Source of the DNA: Pseudobdellovibrionaceae bacterium | Lineage (GTDB): Bacteria; Bdellovibrionota; Bdellovibrionia; Bdellovibrionales; UBA1609 | Direction of reading: 5' to 3' | Length of the DNA stretch: 64,000 nt | Assembly: GCA_020635055.1 (NCBI GenBank) | Contig: JACKAN010000005.1 | Span: forward strand, 97,829 to 161,828 | Part shown: positions 1-7,506 of the stretch, piece after piece | Layout of the letters: every line of letters starts with the position of its first letter | Numbering within the stretch: the stretch's first letter is position 1 | Notes under the pieces: model-generated | The model's database searches: none | What the model was told of the DNA's origin: nothing | Seen by the model: only the letters and a program-made list of their open reading frames with translations | Made by a program: the position numbers and the translations under genes

Positions 1-3
1 AGA

Positions 4-1707
4 ATGATGGGCATGGCAATTCCAGAAAATTTATCTGCGATTGAAAACTCTCCTATTCGGATCAAAGTATTTCCCGAAGGTAAGGTCACAGTATTTAATT
101 TGCCTAGAGTGGAGTTAAAAGAGGGCACTTCCATCAATGATGTAGAAGAAGTGGTATTGGATGAAACTCATATAAATCAGGAACTCACAGAAGAACTACA
201 AGGGGCTGTTGATTATTACTTAATGGACTTGGGTGTTACTATTAATGAGCATCTTTCTAAAAGATTGTCGGGCAAACAAGGTGGACGCTTTTCTGATTTT
301 GATAGTGGCAGTCGTTTTTTTACAGAGAAAACCGGCAAACAACTAATGGATGTTCTTACTCGTCCAGTGGACTCAGTTCAAAACCACGCACCCACCTCTC
401 CTGCTGCCATCATAGAATATGAAAATATGGTGGCTTCAAGATTACCAAGAGCTTTAGAAAAAGCTCTTTCTGGTGAAACACCTATTAAATTTAAAAAAGG
501 AAAGGTACAATTAAGGGCTTTGCCACTCCAGCCTAGATTTCAATATGACCGCAGGGTTTATAGTAAAATAGCGAAAGCTGCCCCACCAGCACCCATTGAA
601 GGACGCTATGAACAACTTGGCGATTTTCCTCCTGAAACCGATGACTTTTCGGATTTAAGTTCAGGTCAAGGTTTGCCAGGCAGTGTGTGGGCCACACCCA
701 AACAGGGTAAGGGTCAAGGTGGTGAAGGCGAGGGAGATCCTGATGATGAGGCCGAGGGAGATCCTGATGATGAGTCTGAAGATAGGCCTGAGGACTTTGA
801 CGGTGAAGGTGGAGATCCCAGCGTGGTAGAGTTTCCCGCGGATGTTTGGGGTGAGATTTTGAAAAGTCAATTCGAACTTCCCAATATTCGTCGTACTCAA
901 GCAGGTGAATTGATTGTAGACGATGAATTGGATGGTCTGACACAGAAATCAGACAGTCGCATTCATGGTGAGCGAACATTTAATGTTATGTTGGAAAATG
1001 CTGTGCGCATGCGACCCGACTTAGTCAAACCCAAAAAAGGTGAAACTTCACGGGAGAGATATGCCAGATTAAAAGAATTGGTTAAAGTAGGGGCCAGTCA
1101 CACTTCGCCAGATCAGTATGTGGTACGCTCTTGGGTGGAAGAGAAATCGCCTGAGTTTAAAGCTGTTGTTGTATTTGTGATCGACTTAACCGGAAGTGTT
1201 ATGGGCTTGCCACAAGAAATGGCAAAGCGATTTGTTTACAATACTGTTACACTATTAAAGCAAAACTACAAAGCCGTAGAAGTTAGATTTGTAGGCTATG
1301 ACGATAAGGCATATGAATTCCCTGAAGAAAAAATTTGGTCCACATATCTTGGTGGTGGGAATACGGATTCTGAGGGCTACAAATTGGCAGAAAAAATACT
1401 AAGTGAATATAATAATGAAGAATACAATAAATATGTATATGGTACGGGTGATAGCGGTTCTTCAGATACAGAGCAAACCTTAGAAGTAATTAAACGCATT
1501 TATGAAGATGTTCAGCATATGGGGTACATTGAAAATCATACGGCCTACTCTTATGAAAACATGGATTTTTCAAAAGCTCTGAGAGCGCTTTCACTGGAAA
1601 ACAAATGGTTTGATTTCACTTCCATAGATAAGTCACCCGTAAGTATTTTAAAAGCTATGAATGAATTTTTTGGCAAAGAACGCAACAAGGAAAGAAAGGG
1701 CAAATAA
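4..1707 (+). CDS. DUF444 (YeaH/YhbH) family protein, possibly 5' incomplete
   Basis: 567 residues. The C-terminal half is a von Willebrand A-like domain in which the hydrophobic strand VVVFVIDLTGS supplies the metal-site motif (Asp394, Thr396, Ser398). The usual DxSxS is here DxTxS. The segment before it, with the ELPNIRRTQ region, also matches DUF444. Family members are usually about 420 residues; this one has about 150 extra N-terminal residues and an acidic linker with two DPDDE copies (residues about 244-262). In other bacteria DUF444 genes sit with prkA (serine kinase) and spoVR in a starvation/stress operon; any such partners would lie upstream of the window. ATG at 4 is two codons from another ATG and close to the window edge, so the true start could be further upstream. 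The molecular function of the family is not established. Confidence 0.85.
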   Translation: MMGMAIPENLSAIENSPIRIKVFPEGKVTVFNLPRVELKEGTSINDVEEVVLDETHINQELTEELQGAVDYYLMDLGVTINEHLSKRLSGKQGGRFSDFDSGSRFFTEKTGKQLMDVLTRPVDSVQNHAPTSPAAIIEYENMVASRLPRALEKALSGETPIKFKKGKVQLRALPLQPRFQYDRRVYSKIAKAAPPAPIEGRYEQLGDFPPETDDFSDLSSGQGLPGSVWATPKQGKGQGGEGEGDPDDEAEGDPDDESEDRPEDFDGEGGDPSVVEFPADVWGEILKSQFELPNIRRTQAGELIVDDELDGLTQKSDSRIHGERTFNVMLENAVRMRPDLVKPKKGETSRERYARLKELVKVGASHTSPDQYVVRSWVEEKSPEFKAVVVFVIDLTGSVMGLPQEMAKRFVYNTVTLLKQNYKAVEVRFVGYDDKAYEFPEEKIWSTYLGGGNTDSEGYKLAEKILSEYNNEEYNKYVYGTGDSGSSDTEQTLEVIKRIYEDVQHMGYIENHTAYSYENMDFSKALRALSLENKWFDFTSIDKSPVSILKAMNEFFGKERNKERKGK

Positions 1708-1794
1708 CCTTGCTGCCCCTTGGCATTATTCATTTGGAAGAGACTACACTTTGCCTTATTGCATGTTTTGGTTTAAAAAAGTGGATCTTTCTAG

Positions 1795-1870
<76 letters not shown>

Positions 1871-2013
1871 TTTAACAAGAAGGTTCCCGGTTAAATTTCC
1901 GATATGCACTTGGTCATAAACCAATAAAAACACATTGATTCATGTTCTAAAGAGCCGGCAACATAAAACTTATAAAGTACTTTTTTGCTTTCAATTATGA
2001 ACTGGGGAAAAAA

Positions 2014-2823
2014 TTGAATATCACGAATATCAAAAAAAAGTGGCTATTAGTATCGCTTGGGGGGGTAGTATTTGTTGCAGTTTTGTTGTTAATCACAAAT
2101 TTCTATAATTCTGAATCGGAACAAGAAGATAATAGGCTTAGATTTAATATGAGCAGCGATCCAATTGAATCTAAAAAATCTTTAGATAACATCAAAACAG
2201 GGGGAGAAATAACTCAAGAAATGTTAAAAAAGGATCCGGTGGATTTACCTAAATATCCCAACAAAGAAGACCCATCAGTGCAAAGTCAGGAACCCACTGC
2301 TTCAGTAGCTGCCAGACAAAGAACAGGGGATCTTCCAAAAAAAACAAAATCTCAAATAGATAATACCCTTTATGCTCGTGTTCGTGAAAATGTAAATGGA
2401 ACTTTCAAAAAAAAGCATAAAAGACTCGAAATGAGTGAAAGCATAGTGGCTAGACCAGCCGCTAGAACAATAACGAAAAAAGCTAAGAATGCAGTCAACA
2501 TAAATTGGATTATAAAAATAGCAGTTGAGCCTAAAATTTCCGATGATGATTATAAAGATTTAGAGCTTTCTCTACGCAACTGCCCAGTAAAGATTAGTGA
2601 TAGAGTTCAGACAAGAAAATTTAGTTTTGATATTTTATCAACTAGTAAGGGTATAGTTACACAGGTATCTAATTCATTCCCAGAAAACTCAAATTTAGAT
2701 GACAGCTTAAAGTTAACACATGATTGTATGAAACAAGTTGCTATTGGTTTTAAGTTTCCGGAGTCCACCAAAAAAACTACATATAAATTAGATATTGAAA
2801 TCGAAAACATACACTTGAAGTAA
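2014..2823 (+). CDS. Membrane-anchored protein with AgmX/TonB-like C-terminal domain
   Basis: 269 residues starting at TTG, with GGGGAA just upstream; no ATG gives the N-terminal membrane segment. Residues about 10-28 form one transmembrane helix (LVSLGGVVFVAVLLLI), followed by a charged, low-complexity linker. Residues about 165-269 resemble the TonB-like C-terminal domain of AgmX/PglI-type proteins of myxobacteria and Bdellovibrio: a strand with KGIVTQV, a single Cys (HDCMKQ), an FP motif (FKFPES), then a final strand. This suggests a periplasm-spanning energy or gliding/envelope protein, but the match is by pattern only. The gene stands alone, about 400 bp before the large AAA+ gene. Confidence 0.55.
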   Translation: MNITNIKKKWLLVSLGGVVFVAVLLLITNFYNSESEQEDNRLRFNMSSDPIESKKSLDNIKTGGEITQEMLKKDPVDLPKYPNKEDPSVQSQEPTASVAARQRTGDLPKKTKSQIDNTLYARVRENVNGTFKKKHKRLEMSESIVARPAARTITKKAKNAVNINWIIKIAVEPKISDDDYKDLELSLRNCPVKISDRVQTRKFSFDILSTSKGIVTQVSNSFPENSNLDDSLKLTHDCMKQVAIGFKFPESTKKTTYKLDIEIENIHLK

Positions 2824-3223
2824 TAATAATTTTTATTAAAGAGAATAGTTTCTTGCATTTGGTAAACAAATTAAAATCGACTTAAAAAGCTAAACAAAAT
2901 GTGTGTAAAACTACTAAAAATAACCATTTAAACTTAAGGTAATTATGGTTATTTTTACAGGCTTAGCTGAATTAATTTTAAAAACTAAATATTTCTAAAA
3001 AAAAATTTCTTGGATAAATTCTACTTATACCTAACATCAGCTCGAACAAAATCCCATAACACTCTAATTACTTAGACGATAACACGTAGCGCTATAAAAT
3101 TTAGGAGAAATAATTTTAAGCACAAAACCAGAAAAAAGTTACTTAGCTCTAATTCCATAATGGCACCTTGCTTGCAATTCAATTCTTTTAGATCAGAGAG
3201 ATTTTAATAAATAAGGATGGGAA
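2824..3223. other. 400-bp AT-rich intergenic region
   Basis: No convincing gene on either strand. It contains an 11-bp perfect inverted repeat listed separately, and presumably the promoter of the AAA+ gene at 3224. That gene's RBS is AAGGATGGGA, just before its ATG. Confidence 0.6.
2917..2955 (+). terminator. Possible intrinsic terminator (AT-rich stem)
   Basis: AAAATAACCAT (2917-2927) and ATGGTTATTTT (2945-2955) form an 11-bp perfect stem with a 17-nt loop; the 3' arm ends in TTATTTTT. The stem has low G+C, so termination strength is doubtful. Confidence 0.35.
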
Positions 3224-5962
3224 ATGAGTAGGTTTTTTGGGGTTCTGCCCTTGTGCAGATTAATGATTTTATTTTGCTTATTAGCGACGACTTTAACTAC
3301 TAAGGCTAATAACACAACAGATAACACAACAGATAACAGAAGAGTGTCCAGTGCAGAGAGAAGAATCATTTTACAATTTTCTTATGCTCCCTTCTTGTCA
3401 GAAGATACTAGTAAAATTTTAGTTGAACTAGCCAATCAGTTATCAAATTATAAATCCAAAGAGAGTGAGTATGTACTTGTTGGACGACTAAGTATGGAAA
3501 TTGGATTCTTAGAGCTGTCTAACATAAATGAATTTATGCCATTTTTAGAAGCGATAGCTTTGAGTCTGCAAGAAGTCGCTACAATAAGTGTAACAGCTAC
3601 ATTACAGGAAATTGTTAATTACTTAGAAATGAAAGCCTTGTTGGTTGAAGATGAAAATCAGAAAACACTACTCGGTGGTTTAATTGAAAAATTAAGAGTT
3701 GCAGTAACTAGATCTGAAAGCAGACCAGAATATGATTCAACAACAGACACAGAAATAGATAAAGACAAAGATCCGAAAGTGGTTGGTAGTGGAGTCGATT
3801 CAGGTAAAAAAAATCCTTATTTTAAAACTGAGGAAGCAGAACTAGCAGAAAAAGAAAAAAGATTAAATGAAATTAGAGCACAAAGAAGAGAAGCATTAAA
3901 AAGACGTCAAGATCAACCAGGGTATGATCTCGTTGCCGATGACATTGGGCGAAGACATAGAAAGCCTGATTATAAGGGTTCAATTAAAGGAACGTTACAT
4001 TTAAATACTAAGCAAGGTGGGGAAACACCTGAGAGTAGTGAAGATGTAACGGGAAAAGACCCTCAAAGCTCTTTAAAAGAAAACTCCATGGTGGTTTACA
4101 AAGGAGGAAGGACCAGGTCAGAAAATGAACTTTTAGCAAAAATACTTAGTCGACTTTCTAGAAATCAACCAAACAATATATTGGCTGCTGTGGATGATAT
4201 TAGAAATACGATATCAGAATATTTTTCCGATGGCAGGATGACAATTCGTAAATTTGACAAAGCTCCTGATATTTATGGTAGAGATGCAGAAACTGAACAA
4301 GTAATAGATATACTCATGCGCAAAAAAGGTGGAAATCCACTTTTGTTAGGCAGCTATTTCTCTGGCAAAACGGCAGTAATTGAAAAGGTGGCAGATTTTA
4401 TAATAGATGGACAATATCCACAAGAAGCCCCCTATAAAAAAGCTTTTGATCACGCCCATATTGTACGGATTGATGGTTTAATCATCGGTCAATATGAAAA
4501 TCCAGGAAAAATAATAAAAGATTATTTTAACAGCGTGCTTCAGTTGAGGGACAAGTATGACATTAACATTATAACTTATATTACAAATATCGAAGCCCTC
4601 CCCAAGCCAGTCACAAACGAATTGCAAAGGGCATTGTTTCAAAACAATTCAGTACAAATCATAGCGGAGTCTCAGGCCAATGATTTTAATATGGCTTTTA
4701 AAAATAATGAAAGATTCCGAGAAGCATTTGAACCTGTAGCAATAAATAAACTGAACACAGAACAAACTGTAGAATTACTTATTCGAAACTGGCTCGATGA
4801 TATTCAAGACATTTACAGCGTCAATTTCGGAGAAACAACCCAGGATATAAGAAATAATTTAGAGGCCATAGTCGAAACTTCTCAGAGAGTATACAGAAAC
4901 TTGGGCCCTATCGAAGCCTCAATTCGATTGATGCAAGATATTGCTATTAAGGCGGTAAGAGAGCAGGGCGTAACAACAACCGTTGATGAAGAGTTGATTT
5001 ATAAAGTGGTGCAAACTCACTTGGGATTTCCCGTTAATCCCTTGGACGGCCCGGCAATGGAAAACTACATAACTGAAATTAAAATGAAGGCCAGTCAAAA
5101 AATAAGGGGGCAAAATAAATTGCTGGATTTAGCTTTGGAGGCCTGGGCTCAATTACTAGGAGATAAAGAGCGAAGCATTCGAGTGGGTGTTTTTATGGGT
5201 GCATCTGGTGCTGGAAAATCAGATCTGGCAAATGTATTAGGGCGTATTATATTTGATAACCCAGAAAGAGTATTTACTATCGATGGACCAGCTGTAGAGA
5301 AGGATACTTCCCTTTGGACATATTTCGGTGCAACTAATGGTTATGCGTCCTCAGACAAGACGCCAGGTCGTCTTATGGAATGGCTAGAAGATCCTGCCGG
5401 TGGGAAATTTGGTGGGATACTTATAATTGACGAAGCCGAAAGAGCTCACCCCAAATTTTGGGAACGATTGATGGAATTTTTTGATCGTGGGAGAATAATC
5501 GGTGGTGATGGTCAAGTACGATATGCAAATAACATTCTAGTGATCATGACCAGCAATAAAGGGAATAATGTTTTGGTTCCAAGAGGCATTGAGTTTTGGG
5601 AAAAAGATAAACTAAAAAATCATGAAGATTCTTTCGATGAAAATCAACTCAAAGATATTTTTTCAAAGAAAACTCCAGGTTCAAAAGAGGAGCCTATACA
5701 CCCTGCTGTAATAAACAGGATCGACTTTATTGGATTAGCTAAATTAATAGATAAAGACTTAGTCTTAGAGATAGCAGATGTAAAAGCTGACGACTGGATT
5801 GCCTTAAACTTACACGATCGAAAGGTCAATTTTGTTATTTCCAAGGAGTTAAAAGATCATTTAGTATTAACTAAGTATCGAATTCAAGATGGTTTTCGTT
5901 CCCCAGTAAGTAATTTCGTGGTTCGCACAGACCAATCCATTAGCGGCGCTAGCCGCTTTTAA
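3224..5962 (+). CDS. 5' part of an IS-interrupted exported AAA+ (ClpB-like) protein
   Basis: 912 codons. The N-terminus looks like a signal peptide: MSRFF, a hydrophobic core, then TTKA-NN near residue 28. A TTDN repeat, a helical region and a charged linker follow to about residue 340. AAA module 1 (about 350-600) resembles ClpB D1 (IYGRDAETEQVI) with Walker A GSYFSGKT (376-383), but its Walker B region (IITYITNIE) lacks the Asp-Glu pair. AAA module 2 (about 620-900) resembles ClpB D2, with Walker A GASGAGKS (659-666) and intact Walker B IIDEAE (Asp736-Glu737). The D2 small subdomain breaks off at an IS110 element; the last few residues (SGASRF) are read from IS sequence. The rest of D2 resumes in frame at about 7507. 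The gene is therefore a fragment of about 55% of an ancestral protein of about 1,640 residues. Confidence 0.85.
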   Translation: MSRFFGVLPLCRLMILFCLLATTLTTKANNTTDNTTDNRRVSSAERRIILQFSYAPFLSEDTSKILVELANQLSNYKSKESEYVLVGRLSMEIGFLELSNINEFMPFLEAIALSLQEVATISVTATLQEIVNYLEMKALLVEDENQKTLLGGLIEKLRVAVTRSESRPEYDSTTDTEIDKDKDPKVVGSGVDSGKKNPYFKTEEAELAEKEKRLNEIRAQRREALKRRQDQPGYDLVADDIGRRHRKPDYKGSIKGTLHLNTKQGGETPESSEDVTGKDPQSSLKENSMVVYKGGRTRSENELLAKILSRLSRNQPNNILAAVDDIRNTISEYFSDGRMTIRKFDKAPDIYGRDAETEQVIDILMRKKGGNPLLLGSYFSGKTAVIEKVADFIIDGQYPQEAPYKKAFDHAHIVRIDGLIIGQYENPGKIIKDYFNSVLQLRDKYDINIITYITNIEALPKPVTNELQRALFQNNSVQIIAESQANDFNMAFKNNERFREAFEPVAINKLNTEQTVELLIRNWLDDIQDIYSVNFGETTQDIRNNLEAIVETSQRVYRNLGPIEASIRLMQDIAIKAVREQGVTTTVDEELIYKVVQTHLGFPVNPLDGPAMENYITEIKMKASQKIRGQNKLLDLALEAWAQLLGDKERSIRVGVFMGASGAGKSDLANVLGRIIFDNPERVFTIDGPAVEKDTSLWTYFGATNGYASSDKTPGRLMEWLEDPAGGKFGGILIIDEAERAHPKFWERLMEFFDRGRIIGGDGQVRYANNILVIMTSNKGNNVLVPRGIEFWEKDKLKNHEDSFDENQLKDIFSKKTPGSKEEPIHPAVINRIDFIGLAKLIDKDLVLEIADVKADDWIALNLHDRKVNFVISKELKDHLVLTKYRIQDGFRSPVSNFVVRTDQSISGASRF
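5946..5956. repeat. IS end inverted repeat, transposase-3' side
   Basis: GCGCTAGCCGC is the inverted counterpart, with one mismatch, of the motif at 7487-7497. It lies within a local palindrome, AGCGGCGCTAGCCGCT. Confidence 0.5.
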
Positions 5963-5987
5963 CATCCAAGTATTGCATTGGAAATCG

Positions 5988-7264
5988 CTACTGGATTTGG
6001 ACTCCAGTATTGTCGATCTTCAGTTTTTTTACTGACACGATCTTTTCGTGACTCTCGTGACGAATGTTAACACCAAGCGCTTTGAGTTGATTGATTAAAG
6101 TTCTGATTTTGTCCTCATGGTCTTTGGCTCGCCCATAGCCAATTTCTTTATAATTATCCCCAGCTAAAATTTTATAAACAGCTCTGGCAATACGATTGGC
6201 GATGGCTACTTTTGCCTTTTGTTTACTCCCTAGTTTAAATACCAGCCTGTTATATTTCGACCTATAAAAGGTCCCTCGTTTTTGTTTAGCCCCGTGGGCT
6301 GCATGCTTTAGAAGCCTTTTGAGGTGAGGATTCCCTTTGCGGCATTTTGATCTTTTTTTTTACCGGCCGACTCATTGTTGCCAGAGGCAACTCCGGCCCA
6401 GGCCGCATACTTTCGCTCATCAGCAAATTTGCTCATATCGTCTGTGCTCTCCGCGAGGATGCCAATGGCCAAAATCTGATCAATACCCGGAATTTCATCT
6501 AGCTTAGCAACCAGGTGAGCATAGGGCTGAGCTTTTTCAATTAACTCAGCCTCAACTTTCTGGATCTTTGATGTTAAATGGTCGTGCTGATCCATCAACT
6601 CTTTAATCAAAAAACAATGGTTTGTTGTTAAACAATTCGTTAGTGATTTTCTTGCCTCCTCTTTTTTCTTTATCCTCGTCGTAATTTGCGAAGTCAGGTA
6701 ATCCGCATCGGTAAACCCATCTGCAATCGCCCTTAAAATATTAAGACCCGATTTGCCGAAGACATCTGATACGATTGAGCCATATTTAACGTTACCATCC
6801 TCAAGAACTTTTTGAACTCGGTTCTTTATACGACCCATATCGGCGACCAAGTTCGTGCGATGGCGGCTCAATAACCGCATTTGTTGAAATTCCTCTTCAG
6901 GGATCATAGAAGGGCGAATCAATCCAAACCGATGAAGCTCCGCCAACCAATGAGAATCGTTCATGTCAGTTTTTCGACCAGGAACGTTTTTCACGTGGGC
7001 AGCTTGAGCTACGGCAAGACGAATGCCCATAGGAGTCCAAACATTATGCACAGGCTTCCAGTACACACCTGTTGACTCCATGGCAACATCTCGAACACCA
7101 AGCTCTAAAAGCTTTTGTCCACAAGCCATCAAATCTTCAGTGAATGTGTCGCATTCAAATTGAAGTGCCTCAGGCTCTTGATCAGCTTTCCCTCGTAGTA
7201 CAGTAATAGCTAATATTTTTTTGTGAACGTCTACTCCCGCAACATGGGTTCGTAGGGCTTGCAT
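5988..7264 (-). CDS. IS110-family transposase, read in two frames (-1 break at A9)
   Basis: The start at 7264 (MQALRTHVAG) has GGAGGAG 5 nt upstream. The frame upstream to 7351 is open but lies in non-coding IS DNA. The N-terminal RuvC-like DEDD domain shows GVDVHKK, AMESTGVYW and the KTDxxD motif. The C-terminal Tnp_20 domain shows LDEIPGID and the NNESAGK segment carrying the family's serine. The first frame stops at 6308, just after a run of nine A (minus strand, 6353-6361). The -1 frame continues the family's C-terminus (RKGNPHLKRLLKHAA) to a TAG at 5988, giving 425 residues in all. Either one A has been lost from an A10 run, or A_AAA_AAA mediates ribosomal or transcriptional slippage. 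Confidence 0.85.
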
Positions 7265-7265
7265 T

Positions 7266-7500
7266 GTCTCCTCCTTTTTTGTCCTTGAAAACACCAGAGA
7301 GAGATGGGCGGCACCGTTCAAATCTTCCCCAACGAAGAAAAAGATCTCCATACGACAGTTCTTTAAGCGCCCATCCAGCCAACTTCACTCTCGAACTCGA
7401 CTCCCTCGGTTTGATGCGAAACCTAAGAAGCCCGTCCAATCGAATACCGACCTTTTTACCTGGCAAAAACTGTGATAAAAGATTTTGCGGCTCGCGCAAA
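7266..7500 (-). ncRNA. Candidate IS110 bridge-RNA region (5' non-coding end)
   Basis: IS110-group elements encode a structured bridge RNA in the non-coding end upstream of the recombinase; this 235-bp region holds that position. Visible structure on the minus strand includes a perfect GATGGGCG/CGCCCATC pairing (7368-7375 with 7303-7310) enclosing further helices, and a GGTTT-AAACC hairpin (7408-7423). RNA boundaries and guide loops cannot be set from sequence alone. The call rests on position and structure. Confidence 0.4.
7487..7497. repeat. IS end inverted repeat, transposase-5' side
   Basis: GCGGCTCGCGC is the inverted partner (10 of 11) of 5946-5956. Host-type coding sequence resumes within a few tens of bases to the right. 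Confidence 0.5.
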
Positions 7501-7506
7501 GAATAA

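Larger units (their letters stand above)
5945..7500 (-). mobile_element. IS110-family insertion sequence (ends approximate)
   Basis: The element carries a DEDD-type IS110 transposase on the minus strand, about 40 bp of downstream and about 235 bp of upstream non-coding DNA. Near-terminal inverted repeats GCGCTAGCCGC (5946-5956) and GCGGCTCGCGC (7487-7497) match at 10 of 11 positions. It splits an AAA+/M41 gene: protein homology stops just left of 5945 and resumes just right of 7507. Visible G+C is higher than in the neighbours, suggesting recent arrival. No clear target duplication is seen, as expected for IS110 elements. The long non-coding end lies upstream of the transposase (IS110-group layout), while subterminal inverted repeats are an IS1111-group trait, so the subgroup is uncertain. 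Confidence 0.85.

Noticed and set aside
533..979. 148-codon minus-strand frame
   Set aside because: Lies fully inside the DUF444 gene and its composition (His/Leu-rich) mirrors the acidic linker on the other strand.
1696..1720. GGGCA/TGCCC hairpin after the DUF444 gene as a terminator
   Set aside because: Stem of only 5 bp with an 11-nt loop and no U-tract.
7182..7499. Open frame on the minus strand in the IS end
   Set aside because: It overlaps the transposase start in another frame and the bridge-RNA region and shows no protein family features.
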